From positions 322,240,628-322,304,627 of the forward strand of contig JAVHZZ010000004.1 in NCBI GenBank assembly GCA_036250195.1: a stretch of 64,000 nucleotides of DNA. Direction: 5' to 3'. This DNA is from Mixophyes australis. Lineage: Eukaryota > Chordata > Amphibia > Anura > Limnodynastidae. The translations under genes were made by a program, and so were the position numbers. Shown here one piece after another: positions 1 to 10,594 of the stretch. The notes under the pieces were generated by a model that had not been told where the DNA came from, did not search any database, and saw nothing but the letters and a program-made list of their open reading frames with translations. Each line of letters begins with the position of its first letter. Within the stretch, counting starts at the first letter, position 1.

Positions 1-385
1 CAGAGCCTGTTACACTAGTAATGAACTAAAACGGTATTTACATCAAAAGTGCTTTTACTTAGCCAAATAAAGCCTTTTGATGCGAAAGTACAGAATGCAT
101 TTGAATTTATTGAACACAAAATTTGCATGATGAAGAGCAAATATAACCCAGATGAAAAGTTCTTATTTAAAATAATCAGTATCTGAAAGTCACACGTTAG
201 ACTTTGAGATGTTTTCCACATTTAGATGACTCTCAGTTATTGTTGTGTACATGACCTTCTGCACATTTTAATAAATATGTTGCTTTATCTCTCTGGCCTC
301 CTTTTGTTATCTTTAGATAATTACTAATGTTCTGCAAATCGAATACACTTGTACACAGAAAGCAGCTCCATGTTGTGCCAAAGGG
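1..385. other. Unassigned AT-rich DNA
   Basis: I see no gene, RNA gene or recognised repeat here. The two overlapping minus-strand ORFs (87 and 66 codons) run into the hAT-derived fragment that follows and share no family motif that I know. Confidence 0.4.
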
Positions 386-560
386 ACAGACCAATAAGCA
401 ACTCTCTCCATACGCTTTCGGACAAAGACTGCAGCGAGCTGGCTGGATGCTAAGCGACAGAGCAACGACACAAACACACGGCAGTTCATAGCACATCTAG
501 GAAACATTGCCACACAGCAGTGTCAGTAAAGAAAAGTGGTGCAAGATGGAATTGTCCTTC
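386..560 (+). mobile_element. Internal fragment of the hAT family found at 57863-58972
   Basis: This stretch matches 58108-58280, inside the long hAT element, almost base for base over its second half. Shared blocks include CTGGCTGGATG, CAAACACACGGCAGTTC and GTGGTGCAAGATGGAATTG. No hAT terminus is visible on either side, so it is an orphan internal piece. After the shared GAATTGTCCTT the two copies diverge: here the sequence continues CAGAACTCCC, whereas the 58-kb copy switches into 18S rRNA-like sequence. Confidence 0.75.
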
Positions 561-730
561 AGAACTCCCATCCACCGTTATGTTGGATTGACATAATATG
601 ATTGATGGGCAGCAGAGTAGACAAGGTTATAAAGTCGACAATATAATGACATCAGTAGTATTATTAGGGCATCAATTGCAATATTGACAGTATTTATTAG
701 GTTGACAATTCAAATGTAGACAGTATTATC

Positions 731-867
731 TCTAACTCTATCCCTATCCCTGTCTCTATCCCTGTCTCTATCCCTGTCTCTATCCCTGTCTCTAGACCTG
801 TTCCTATCCCCTATCCCTAGACCTATCCCTATTCCTAGACCTGTCCCTATCCCTGTCCCTAGACCTG
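731..867. repeat. 12-bp pyrimidine-rich minisatellite
   Basis: Tandem, partly degenerate copies of a unit close to CTATCCCTGTCT. The array ends where recognisable V-SINE sequence begins. The Gly/Ile-Gly and Arg-Asp repeat ORF on the minus strand is simply this array translated. Confidence 0.85.
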
Positions 868-1097
868 CCCTTATCTGTGTGGAGTTTGTATGTTCTCCCG
901 TGTTTGTGTGGGTTTCCTCCAGGTGCTCTGTTTTCCTCCCACACTCCAAAAACATACTGATGGGTTAATGAGTTGCTATAAAATTGACCCTAGTCTCTCT
1001 CTCTCTCTTTAGACTGTAGGCTCCAATGGGGCAGGGAATGATGTGAATTCTCTGTACATAATTAGTGGCACCATATAAATAGCTGCTGCTGCTGATG
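868..1097 (+). mobile_element. V-SINE, head-truncated
   Basis: The plus strand carries the conserved central domain of V-SINEs (CTGTGTGGAGTTTGTATG, then GTGGGTTTCCTCC, then CCTCCCACACTCCAAAAACA), followed by an L2-like tail (GACTGTAGGCTCCAATGGGG, then CACCATATAAAT) and a short GCT/GAT trinucleotide tract. The tRNA-related head with boxes A and B is missing and the minisatellite occupies its place. Other copies in the window are at 1721, 4674 and 61653. Confidence 0.8.
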
Positions 1098-1720
1098 GTG
1101 TTGGTTCAGTTCCTCATTGGAGTTTTGCCATGCAGATCCACAGTAGCAAGGAAAAGGGGTAGGTGGGTAATTGCTTCATGAAGAGACCCAGCTGCCCTGA
1201 GCTTTTGTGAAGAAACCCCATCCCACCCACTCTGAACAAACTCTTGATATCGTTCGGCCATATTTTTATGTAGGTTTTGAGTACAGGATAACTGTGATTA
1301 TATGATTGAAAGTCATGGCATAACTATCAAATATTACATAGTAATCATAACTAATCGTGTGGCTAAATGTTATGTGATTAGTTTGGATTATATATATATA
1401 TATAAAAAAATGTTTGAAGTAATTTGAAAGCAAAGCTTATTTATTCTGTAATTAATGAGCCTTACTTCCATGGCACTAAACCTTCACCTTATAGTAAGAG
1501 ACAGTATTAAAAGTCAGCGTAATAAAATAGGGATTCAACATCACCTTGGTTTAACTTAGCAAGTGGCAGCTATATGATACCATGTGTGGCTAGTGTTTAG
1601 ATGCAAAACATGGGTCTCCACCAGGTAAGTCAGACTTGTGAAAATAGATTAGCTCTAATTAGCAGCAACTCTACAGTAAAACAACACTGGCTTCAATACA
1701 TTATTAATGACTATGATTTT
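1098..1720. other. Unassigned AT-rich DNA
   Basis: No gene or recognised repeat is apparent, apart from a short (TA)n run near 1391-1403. Confidence 0.4.
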
Positions 1721-1866
1721 AAACTCTGAGAGGAAACTGGAGCACATGGAAGAAATCCACACAAAAAAGACAGAACATATAAACTCAGCACAGATGGTGC
1801 CCTGGTTAAAATGTAACTCATAGTCTCAGCGCTGTGAGATAGCACTGCTAACCATTGTGCCCCAGT
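1721..1866 (-). mobile_element. V-SINE fragment (head and central domain)
   Basis: Reading the minus strand from 1866, the order is a degraded tRNA-like head, then the V-SINE central domain. On the plus strand this appears as GAGGAAACTGGAGCAC, AGAACATATAAACTC and CAGCGCTGTGAG. The L2-like tail is missing. It is more diverged than the 4674-5044 copy. Confidence 0.7.
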
Positions 1867-2552
1867 GGTACTCTGAACGCTGTGGTAACATACTGTTTCA
1901 ATTGTAATTAGACGGAACCCAAACCCCAATGTATGAACAGATTGAAAACTAGTGCCACGTAGCCTGCAGCATCACACTTCCCCAGCTCACAACCTCTGAC
2001 TCTAGAAAGAGGCCACTTATGTCACTCTTCTATTAATTGCTCAAGGTCTTTCCACACTTTCAAGACCATCTTGATTCTTCCCTCGTCTGATGGTCTTATC
2101 TTCCATGTTCTTATACTGTTTGGACCCTGGAATTTGCATGTCTGTAACTTCTACATGTAGCCCAATTGATGTAGCAAAAAGAGTATTTCTTTTCTCTTCC
2201 TGGCTAATGTCATGCTTGTACTTGTATGCACCAGCTCTGGTGTTACTTTTATCTCCACTTTACTATTGGTTAGGTGGACATCATTTCCAATGGGCACAAT
2301 TGACTGCCGATCCTTTTCTCAGACAGATTCTCTAACTCTGACTTACAATTGTGTTCTCGTTAGAAGCTTTCCAAATTGTGAGGGTAAGGTTGTCTTTCTT
2401 AAGCATGTGATATGTGACTGTTATGCACTCTTTGTTGGCATTTCACCAATCCTGTGCTTTATTCGTTAGGGCAATTGCAACCTGTTTGCAACCTCCTTTA
2501 CCAAAGGTAAACAGACCATCAATCTATTTCACAGTCAAATTGAACACTCTTT
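1867..2552. other. Unassigned DNA
   Basis: The overlapping plus-strand ORFs between 2090 and 2469 (85 codons or fewer) are rich in hydrophobic residues but lack any domain motif I know. Nothing here can be supported as a gene. Confidence 0.35.
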
Positions 2553-2640
2553 GTACCTCATTTAGAGTTGGACACAAGCCTTGTTTTTTAGCATTTCATT
2601 TTTCATAATGCACATGCACCCCAAAGATGAGTATTCCTGT
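2553..2640. mobile_element. Left-end fragment of the MITE family at 10292
   Basis: ACCTCATTTAGAGTTGGACA followed by a GCACATGCACCCCA block parallels the start of the 10292-10587 element (CCTCATGTAGAGTTGGACGC and then GCACATGCACACCA). No matching right end was found nearby. Confidence 0.5.
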
Positions 2641-2734
2641 GACAATATTAAACTTTTTGTGTATCCCTGACTTATGCCTCCTTGCGTCTGGAGAGGCAGA
2701 AGGGGGGTGCGGAAGAAAGGGTCATGCAAGCATG

Positions 2735-2905
2735 TTATTATTATTATCGGAGATTTGTAAGGCGCCTACTGCTCCGCAGCACCATACAGTAGGGAAAACA
2801 GGGCATACATAAAACAGGGACATCAAAGGCAGAGAAAATAAATGCAGACACAAAGGGTATGGAGGACCCTGCTCATTAGAGGACTTACATTCTAAGTGGA
2901 AGATG
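2735..2905 (-). mobile_element. L2-type LINE 3' tail
   Basis: On the minus strand it reads GAATGTAAGTCCTC, GAGCAGGGTCCTCC, GGTGCTGCGGAGCAGTAGG, GCGCCTTACAAAT, then (ATA)n. That is the typical layout of an L2 3' end with a trinucleotide tail, and it parallels the 3' end of the L2 element at 47650-48883. No coding part remains. Confidence 0.7.
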
Positions 2906-3668
2906 GCACAACTGAAACAAGGGGAGTGAGTGTGCCTTAGAGTCTATCTGTAATTAACTAGATTGATACGATGTAGTTCATTAATAAAATTTATCAATGA
3001 ACTACATTGATGGGGTAAATCACAAACTCCAAGGCTTAAACAAGATTTAAACTAGCACCACCTAGCCTTCAATCATCACAGGGTGTATAATTGAATATCC
3101 TTGCATATAAATAAATGTATCTCATTTACATTTTTGTTGCATAATTTTACATTAGATATGGTGTAAGTTCTAATAGGTCAGATATTATGAAGATTATGTA
3201 TAGTGGAACAACAGTAAGTAGGAAAGATGCATGTATGAAATAGCTAATTACAGTGCATGTGTTTAGTCAGCGGCATCTTAAAATGCTGCTAGCCGTACAT
3301 CACTAGCATCTGCATTAGGTTTACACCAAGAGTTAAAAGTATGTATAACTATGTCCTATAATAACATTGGGAAAACGTAGAGATGTGGCTTGATCATGTT
3401 AGTAGTAAATGCTAAAGTGGCATTACCATATTTATACAGAATGTAATAATGTAATGAAATGTCATGCACAAACATAAGAATAGTTATTAATAATTAATTA
3501 TTAATGTAAAATGCTTATTAATAAATGAGAAAGTCACATTTGCTATATAAAATAGAATTAAATACAAACATTTGTCCTTTTTCCTTCTTTTGCCACACCA
3601 CTACATTAAGTACTATTAGCGAGAGGGTCAATCTACAATCAGAAGAGGCTATACAGTGCGGCTGATTG
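2906..3668. other. Unassigned AT-rich DNA
   Basis: No gene or recognised repeat. It includes a short near-palindrome around 2965-3012 built on TAGTTCATTAATAAA and TTTATCAATGAACTA. Confidence 0.4.
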
Positions 3669-3702
<34 letters not shown>

Positions 3703-3703
3703 T
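3669..3703. repeat. (ATC)n microsatellite
   Basis: About eleven TCA/ATC units. The poly-Asp stretch of the minus-strand ORF across it is an artefact of this tract. Confidence 0.95.
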
Positions 3704-4555
3704 ATATCTTGTCACACCAGCCCTCCGCAAGTTTCTCAGTGTCATTGTTATCTAGTCATTGTATTTAACCACTGAGATATTTCTCCTTAAAACATTTATC
3801 TTCTCTTTGATCTTTCTAGGTCACTAAATTATCACTGTGTTATTTGATAGCTGATTGCAAAGAGCTGTTAACATCTAAAAACAAGCTGGACGGTAATGCT
3901 TAATCAGGCTTTCAAGCACAAAGGTTGATGTAACAATGCAGACAAAGCACCTATTTTTATCCTGTATTATATTTTGCCAACTGAGAAGTAATCAATAGGA
4001 TAGGTTAGGAAGCTGGTGCATTATGCACATGTTAGAAACACATACTAATTGCAACTTAACTGTGGAAAGACTCATAGTTGAACAAAATATATGTGGTGCA
4101 ATACATTTCTATTTGCACAATGTGTTTATAAACTGACTTCAAAGATTAGACATGCTTTACAATTTGACAGTTTCCAGGAAGAATTAGACATTTTAAGCAT
4201 TGCTAATTCCGATGTTGTTTATCTCCTATAGAGAAGAGAAATAGCACTGGGATAAACCAATCATAAGTATTCAATGGATTAGGAACCAGTGTCTGGAGAA
4301 TATTGGTCATGAAATGTCTTAGTGATGTCATGAACTACTAGAGATAGGCCGGATACTCATTAATATTATTTAATCTCACAAAAGGGCTGCCTCTACTGTG
4401 TTCAGATGACAGGTGTTCTTTATATCGTTTTGTAGCACAGTTTCCCAATCTAGGTTGTCCATTGTGGCCATTATGATCACTGGTGTTTGATGCAAGAGAG
4501 AGACTCTTGATATTATAAGAGCCAGATAAACTTTTCCAAAGCTCACCTTTATGTT
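3704..4555. other. Unassigned AT-rich DNA
   Basis: No gene or recognised repeat seen. Confidence 0.4.
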
Positions 4556-4556
4556 C

Positions 4557-4603
<47 letters not shown>
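4556..4603. repeat. (ATC)n microsatellite followed by a SINE-tail stub
   Basis: About fifteen TCA units followed by CATTTATTTATAT, the same junction that begins the V-SINE tail at 4710. The tract is probably the tail of a second, almost completely deleted element. ORFs encoding Met or Ile runs are artefacts of the repeat. Confidence 0.8.
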
Positions 4604-4672
4604 TTATTTATATGTTAGTTCATATGTTTATACTTTGTACTATAAGGTCAACAATAGCCTATGCTATTGCAT

Positions 4673-4673
<1 letters not shown>

Positions 4674-4710
<37 letters not shown>

Positions 4711-5044
4711 CCATTTATTTATATAGCGCCACTGATTCCGCAGCGCTGTACAGAGAACTCATTCACATCAGTCCCTGCCCCATTGGAGCTTCCAGTCTAA
4801 ATTCCCTAACATACTCACACAAACAGACAGACAGAGAGAGACTAGGGTCAATTTTGATAGCAGCCAATTAACCTACCAGTATGTTTTTGGAGTGTGGGAG
4901 GAAACCGGAGCACCCGGAGGAAACCCACGCAAACACGGGGAGAACATACAAACTCCACACAGATAAGGCCATGGATGGGAATTAAACTCATGACCCCAGC
5001 GCTGTGAGGTGAAAGTGCTAACCACTTAGCCACCGTGTTGCCCC
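4674..5044 (-). mobile_element. V-SINE, essentially full length
   Basis: Read on the minus strand from 5044. The tRNA-like head has an RNA polymerase III box A-like GTGGCTAAGTGGTTAGCAC and a degraded box B (GGTCATGAGTTTAATTCCC). The V-SINE central domain follows (GTGTGGAGTTTGTATGTTC, then GGTTTCCTCCCACACTCC). The L2-like tail comes next (TACAGCGCTGCGGAATCAG, GGCGCTATATAAATAAATG) and ends in (ATG)n at 4710-4674. It is the best-preserved copy in the window. By family knowledge such SINEs are transcribed by Pol III and mobilised by an L2-type LINE through the shared tail. The 61-codon ORF it contains is non-functional. Confidence 0.85.
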
Positions 5045-5057
5045 ATAATACATACTT

Positions 5058-5231
5058 GGGGGTAAACTTACTAAAACTTTTAAAAATGAAAAGTAGAGGT
5101 ATTGCCCATAGATTCTAGCCAGATTCCAGCTATCCTTTTCTAAAATGTACTAGATAAATGATAGCTAGGATCTGATTGGTTTGTATGAGCAATACCTCTA
5201 CTAGTCCTTTTTAGATTTAGCAGATCTCCCC
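5058..5231. mobile_element. Harbinger-like MITE (GGGG / AGTGGAG family), old copy
   Basis: A foldback element with ends GGGGGTAAACTTACTAAA and TTTAGCAGATCTCCCC. Its inner arms, AGTAGAGGTATTGC and GCAATACCTCTACT, are complementary. It sits just beyond the V-SINE head. It is the same general design as 23604, 42439, 48906, 49160 and 63513, but more diverged, and I see no clear target duplication. Confidence 0.7.
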
Positions 5232-5699
5232 AAGATGTGGCTAATTGCCATCTAGTGCTTAATTACTCCCGTGCTGACACATTCAAGTGAATGATAAATA
5301 GCAAATGTATTCAGGATTTGGACTGATTACACTCAGAAAGCACTGCATGCAGCATCTTCAGAACATAATTTCTCCCATGTGGTGGGGAGGACCATTTCCC
5401 TCTCATGTCAAGGTTTCAGCATAGAAGTGTTTGAGCACAATGAATGTTGACACTCTTCTAGCAAGTTAGCACCATCCTTAGTCATCAAAAGGAACAATGG
5501 ACTGTGTCTTATCAAGTCCTCTAGATTCTACTCCTGCAGACTGTTTTCCACATCTGCAGCTGTCATTAAACGTCAAGATGGTCAGGGTGGCTTATTGATG
5601 TTCATAAGTCCCGGGCACAGAGACGTTTACTCTGTATTGCCAATAACTGAGTCATTAGCTTTATAGCACAGCAGTTCTCAGGGGTAGCTAACAATGTGT
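5232..5699. other. Unassigned DNA
   Basis: No gene or recognised repeat seen. Confidence 0.4.
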
Positions 5700-5747
5700 G
5701 ACTGAGAAGCTGTTTATGTTTTTAACAAAAGAGATAATGATAAATGG

Positions 5748-6239
5748 ATGAATTATGTTGATGACAGCATTGAACATGTGGACAACCCAGTCCTGTTTTG
5801 GGAAGCGTCGAAGGCAGTAATGCGTGGACACATTATAAATTATGTTGGTAAACTCAAACTTGACACGCATGCTAAATATTGCTCTCTTCAAGAAGCAAAG
5901 TCTTCTGCTTTTAGGACCTATATTGATCACCCGTGTGGCGATTCTTTTAGCACCTATAAACAATCTCGACAATTACTCAAAACATTTCTCCTCTCACAAT
6001 CACAACATAATTTAGATTACACTACCCACAAATACTATCGCTGGGGAGGAAAACCGGTTAAGATCCTGGCTAACATGACTAGACAATGTAAAGAAAAAAC
6101 TATATTACTACCATTAAAAACCCCTCTTCAAGCTACATCTATACAAAATCTGATACCATTGCAGACTAATTTTGTAAATATTATGAAGATCTTTATCAAT
6201 CACACCCATTTGATCCAATTTAACAAGACAAAATATTAA
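5748..6239 (+). pseudogene. Tx1/L1 ORF2 fragment: region between endonuclease and RT
   Basis: A 163-codon open stretch. Residues around 17-35 (FWEASKAVMRGHIINYVGKL) fit the conserved motif of L1/Tx1 ORF2 proteins just upstream of the reverse transcriptase, usually of the form LWEAxKAxxRGxxIxYxxxxK. A lysine/glutamine-rich linker follows. The normal continuation into the RT lies in another frame near 6240-6360, where ITEITSRIKG and a SHKAPGPGG-like sequence can be read. It is a broken part of the LINE at 5700-8985. Confidence 0.75.
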
Positions 6240-6359
6240 ATGAAGCCCACCTATCAAAATTGACCCCAGATCAAAGACAGATCCTTGATATGGACATCAC
6301 TTTAACAGAAATTACTTCCAGAATTAAGGGCCTATGGTCCCACAAAGCACCAGGTCCAG

Positions 6360-6770
6360 GTGGCTTGGTTGGTGAGAACTACAATCTTTCTTCCAAAACC
6401 TAATAAAGATCCCAGCTGGTGTCCTCTTTATAGACCTATTATACTTCTCAACGTTGATTTCAAAATTTTGTCAAAAATTATGGCCACTACATTGCAATCT
6501 TTTTTACCTGATCTGTTGACGAGCCACCAGCTTGATTTTGTGAAGGGTCGCCCCTCGGTTAAAGGTATTAAAGCTGCAATAGCAGCCACGGTTGTATCTT
6601 ATAATAATCCACAATCACAGGCTATGCTGCTTAGCCTGGATGCTAACAAGGCATGCAACACAATTTTGTGGCCTCACCTAAATAATGTACTGTCACGTAG
6701 GGCATTTGGAGACGCCTTTATTGGTCTTATTTGCTATTTTTACAATACACCAATACTACATTTCTTCTGA
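6360..6770 (+). pseudogene. Tx1/L1 reverse transcriptase fragment (fingers and palm)
   Basis: This open stretch has IFLPKPNKDP at residues 9-18, YRPIILLNVDFKILSKI at 24-40, a degraded FVPGR-type motif (FVKGR) at 60-64, and LDANKACN at 93-100. The last is motif A, normally LDAxKAFD. The first catalytic aspartate is kept, but the F and the final D are replaced by C and N. It breaks near 6770. The SPLLFN and FADD motifs continue downstream in other frames. Reverse transcriptase of this clade copies LINE RNA at a nicked genomic site, and this copy cannot do so. Confidence 0.85.
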
Positions 6771-6789
6771 ATTTCCTGTGTGGAAATAG

Positions 6790-6990
6790 GATAGAGATAC
6801 ATGCCAAGGTTGTCTACTTTCTCCCTCCTGTTTAACACATCTCTAGACCCATTATTACGCATTTTGCAACAAACCCAGGAAGTTCAAGGAATCAGGGTCG
6901 GTCATTGTGAAGTTAAAATCACAGCATTTGCTGATGATATTTTGTTGTACTTGGCCAATCCTGATTCTTAATTACGAGTAATATTAAAAA
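6790..6990 (+). pseudogene. Tx1/L1 RT palm motif C (FADD box)
   Basis: A GCLLSP-like sequence (normally GCPLSPLLF), then IRVGHCEVKITAFADDILLY at about 6894-6950. FADDILLYLA is the catalytic YxDD-equivalent box of L1/Tx1 reverse transcriptases, and both aspartates are intact. Stop codons and frame changes surround it. Confidence 0.8.
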
Positions 6991-7275
6991 AATAGATAAT
7001 TTCGGATATATATCAGGATTATCTATTAATGTAGAAAAATCTACTGCTCTCTACCTTAGACCAGGAACTACTTGCCCAGCATGGGGCAGAGACATCCCAT
7101 TATGGACTAACAAAAGTTTTATGTATCATGGGGTTTAAGTCAGCAAAAATCCTTCATTTTTATAACATTTAAATATGTCAAATGTTATATCATCCATTAC
7201 CAAAGAGTTGGTGGGGTGGGGTCATCTCTGGCTCTCCTATCTAGGGAGGGAACATTTTAAAAATTTCCCAAGCTA

Positions 7276-7617
7276 ATGTATTTTATGCAATGCCCTCCTC
7301 CTATTCTCACTCAACGTGATACAAAATTAGTTAACTCATTTTTCCGCTCTTTTATTTGGAATAATAAGAGGTCAAGGATCAGCTTGATTAAATTGCAACA
7401 ACCAAAGTCTAATGGTGGGATTAATTTTCCAAATATCACACACTGTAACCATTCAGCCTTACTTAGACACCTAAGGGATTGGTTACATGGCACAAATATT
7501 TATACAGATACTTTGTTAGAAAGTAACTTTCTTCCGAATGTCAACTTGGTCTCCTTCTTACATATGCAGATCCGGGACATTCCCCAAGATATACACGCAA
7601 AATCTGACATATTTTGA
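7276..7617 (+). pseudogene. Tx1/L1 ORF2 post-RT region
   Basis: A 113-codon open stretch containing FFRSFIWNNKRSRISLIKLQ at residues 23-42, then GGINFPN at about 47-53. These correspond to the FxxFIWNxKxPRIxxxxLxxPxxxGGLGLPN region after the RT in L1/Tx1 proteins. A stop at 7615 ends the frame; later parts of ORF2 lie in other frames. Confidence 0.8.
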
Positions 7618-8159
7618 GATATAAATTGAATCTAAATTCTCATAACTCTTACTTTTCAAAGACTCACATTAACCCTGATTTTCAAAATAGCACATCCCCC
7701 TACCCTTTTCTGGAAAGAACTTGATATTACCAATATAGACTGATTGCTAGATACTCCAAATAAGCGACCCCTTATATATGCCCAAGCCGTAGAGAAATGT
7801 AATTTTCTTAGTCCCTTTCCCTTTGCATATTTCCAGATACACCATTATATCACTAATGTAATTAGAGAATTCTCACCAGATGATTGGCAGAACTCAATGG
7901 ATTCCTTTTTGTCTTGTAATCCTCCATCATTGTAAGGCTATCATCCTCCATTATAATTTCATCAGAGATTGAATTGACAATTCTAAGGTAATAACAGGGC
8001 TTTCTCAACTTTCTCAATGGTTACGTTCATTCCCAGATCTAACAATAGATACTCTTCTGAAGAATCTAGAAGTCTCTTGTCACTTGATACCAGCAACCAT
8101 GTATACTGAATTATTTAAAAAAAATTACCATAGATCATATATTTCCCCTCACCACAGTA

Positions 8160-8300
8160 TCTTGATGGACTCAACATGTTTTTAGCGCTGTCCATGCTGT
8201 CATGAAGTGGATGCAGATTTATTCCATTGTTTATAGAGCTGTCCCCTGGTTAAAGCCTTCTGGCTTAAGGTTAAGGTGTTCACCATTGAGAATCTGGTAA
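8160..8300 (+). pseudogene. Tx1/L1 ORF2 C-terminal Cys/His motif
   Basis: Conceptual translation gives CRCCHEVDADLFHCLWSCP followed by FW. This matches the CxxCxxxxxTxxHxxWxCxxxxxFW motif near the C terminus of L1/Tx1 ORF2. The cysteine and histidine positions are largely kept. Confidence 0.75.
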
Positions 8301-8363
8301 ATTATCTTTACACCTCATTGGGCAATCCTGGGCATCCTACCTAAGGGTCAGCATGTGACTAGG

Positions 8364-8666
8364 GGTGGTAGACGTCTCCTTCTGGCCATCAGTGCAGCGG
8401 CCAGAAATACCATTTTGCAGGTATAGTCACAACCTGGGACTAATTCCTTCAATGTATTTAAAGAAAAGTTGTTCTATATATTCAAGATGGACTGGCTTGA
8501 AGCTTCACATGCTAGAGAGTCTAAAGTTAAAAATTTCTTCGAAATGTGGGAAAGTTACATAAACTCGTTACAGCTGGATATCAAATCACAAATTTATAAA
8601 TGTTTCTCGTCAACCTCATGGTATGAATTGAGAATTGTTGCTGATAACCCACCTATTTTATTTTAA
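8364..8666 (+). pseudogene. Tx1/L1 ORF2 C-terminal tail
   Basis: One frame reads RRLLLAISAAARNTILQ near 8371-8421, the usual AAxxxIxxxW segment of the family. Then comes MDWLEASHARESKVKNFFEMW from about 8487 in the frame that ends at 8664. This is the end of ORF2, followed by about 300 bp of 3' UTR to the A/T-rich tail. Confidence 0.7.
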
Positions 8667-9190
8667 AATGGGGGTACTTTTCCGCTCGGCAGTAATAGAG
8701 CACATTAAACATATATCTTTATGTTCTATCAAAACTACTTGAATAATTCTCATACGTGTTATATACGCTAACTATGGTTATAAATGTTAAGAACTTTATT
8801 GTTATATGATGTAATTAAAATTATCTATTGTAATTCATAATAGACATTGATAGTACAATATTTCTCTATACATAGTCACCTAAATACAAATGTCCATAAA
8901 TTTTGTATTCTGTATTTCTGCTTCAGAATGTCAATAATAAAAATAATTTGACAAAAAATAAAAAATAATAATAACAAAAAATCAGTCTCACCAGCATGGT
9001 GGCATACCCTGCAGTTCTGTCACCCTCGGCCTGGATCTAGATGGCCTGACCACAAATCCAAACCTGATGGAGACCAGGCTTTTTGCCCAGCAATGACTGA
9101 TGATGATAACATAATAGAATGCACATCCTCTGCAGTGCAAATTCATTACATTTTCACCCAAAGTTGTGTTCGGAATTAAAGAATCTAGTA

Positions 9191-9376
9191 CAGTGTTTCC
9201 AAACTGTGTGCCTAGACTCCCTGGAGTGCCTTGAAGATCTCACAGGGGTGCCTTTGCCAGGGCCAGTGGTAAGCAACGTGAGGGACTACTTGGTAATTAT
9301 TTTGGCTTAGGGGTGCCTTAAAAATTTTTTGGAGACCCTAAGGGAGCCTTGAACTGAAAAAGTTTGGAATCCACTG
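9191..9376. mobile_element. hAT MITE with 8-bp target duplication
   Basis: Terminal inverted repeats CAGTGTTTCCAAACTG and AGTTTGGAATCCACTG, flanked by ATCTAGTA (9183-9190) and GTCTAGTA (9377-9384). That is a 7/8 match and the length expected for hAT transposition. It encodes no protein. Confidence 0.88.
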
Positions 9377-9384
9377 GTCTAGTA

Positions 9385-10291
9385 AATGTTGATGGAATGT
9401 TTTTTGTCAGGACAACTGATTTTCCAGTGATTATCAGGATAAATAAATAATAATAACAAAAATGAGAAGCACTTTTTGACACATGATAAAAGATAAATGT
9501 ATTATTTTTCGGATAAAAAATACAAATTGTGGCAATCCACGAAAATAAATTTATTTCTGCCATTTCATTATCTGAATTAATCTTGCTTGTAACAGCATTT
9601 AATAAATTGTATTTTATTCAGTATGTAATATTGATATTGCTATTTGGTTACCATTCCTCTTGTATGAGCAACCTTCCAGACAAGTCAAACCAAAGATTAT
9701 GCCATACTGAGCATCTGCAGGAGACATTACTTTACTTTCAAATAATAATAGTAATAATAATAATAATAATAGTATATTTTCTTATTCATCGAGTGTAGCA
9801 GATTTAGAAAACTGCTTATTTTACAGGGGGTTAAATACAAAAAACATTATGTAAATGGACATAGGATATTTTTCCCTCATTTAAAACAAACAATTTTTGG
9901 GGGGGAATTTCCCATCAAAATTTGATAAATGTAATAACGGGTTATGGATTTTCTGATATATAATAAAGCCTATACCCACCAAAAAGACATTCATTATTGG
10001 AGACAACTGTATAACTGTATTTTCCACTAGGGAATTCTAGAGTTAATAAGAACAAGTGATAGTAAAAATTATTCATTGTCATTTCATTTAACTAGGTGCT
10101 CGTCCAAAGTGGCACAAGTCTGTATTCTACGCAACTAAAATCATAATTCAGTCTGATAGTAGAAAATGTTATAAAAAACAGATATAGACAGCAGTAATTC
10201 CTAGTGTGTAGAAAGGTGTGTGATGGTCAATTGTAGTTAATAAAAAGTAAACTAAGAAACAATACCAATCGCACAGAATGTTAGACATGTT
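9385..10291. other. Unassigned AT-rich DNA with an (AAT)n tract
   Basis: No gene seen. A short (AAT)n-type microsatellite lies at about 9740-9772. The small ORFs here are low in complexity. Confidence 0.45.
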
Positions 10292-10587
10292 GGGCCTCAT
10301 GTAGAGTTGGACGCAAGATTATTTGTGTACTACAAAATAAGAAAGCACATGCACACCAAAACTTTGAATCTGTATGTAGAGTCAGTCGCATCTTACATAT
10401 ACAACTATTAGAGGCAGATTGAGGGAGACAAGGGGCATCAAGCATAGGCCAAGTATAGAAAAAGGGTGTATTAAATGCGACCAATGTAGACCTGGGTGCA
10501 GACAAAGATCTGTCTGTCAGAACATGTATCTTGCGGGTGCACCATTGGTGTAAGGTACAGAAATTGCCTCCAACTCTACATAAGACT
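10292..10587. mobile_element. Palindromic MITE (ATGTAGAGTTGG family)
   Basis: The left end GGGCCTCATGTAGAGTTGG and the right end CCAACTCTACATAAGAC are inverted repeats of each other about 300 bp apart, with no coding capacity. Partial relatives occur at 2553, 36640-36765 and 60214. It lies 2 bp from the target duplication of the LTR at 10595. Confidence 0.75.
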
Positions 10588-10594
10588 ATGGTAC

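Larger units (their letters stand above)
5700..8985 (+). mobile_element. Tx1/L1-clade LINE, 5'-truncated and inactive
   Basis: About 3.3 kb collinear with the second half of an L1/Tx1-type ORF2. In order: the pre-RT region, the reverse transcriptase core, the FADD box, the thumb and C-terminal region, a CxxC-H motif and the C-terminal tail. An AATAAA-rich stretch and an A/T-rich tail follow near 8930-8985. The endonuclease is absent, so the copy looks 5'-truncated. Many frameshifts and stops interrupt it. The A-rich 3' end fits target-primed insertion. The start is approximate, set by the first recognisable coding sequence. Individual pieces are listed separately. Confidence 0.85.

Noticed and set aside
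710..955. 81-codon minus-strand ORF with Gly-Ile-Gly and Arg-Asp repeats
   Set aside because: It comes from the 12-bp minisatellite plus V-SINE sequence.
4848..5033. 61-codon minus-strand ORF MAKWLALSPHS...
   Set aside because: Conceptual translation of the V-SINE head and central domain, often mistaken for protein.
4730..5044. A tRNA gene at the box A/B-like sequence
   Set aside because: Boxes are within a SINE head; no cloverleaf could be made out, and box B is degraded.
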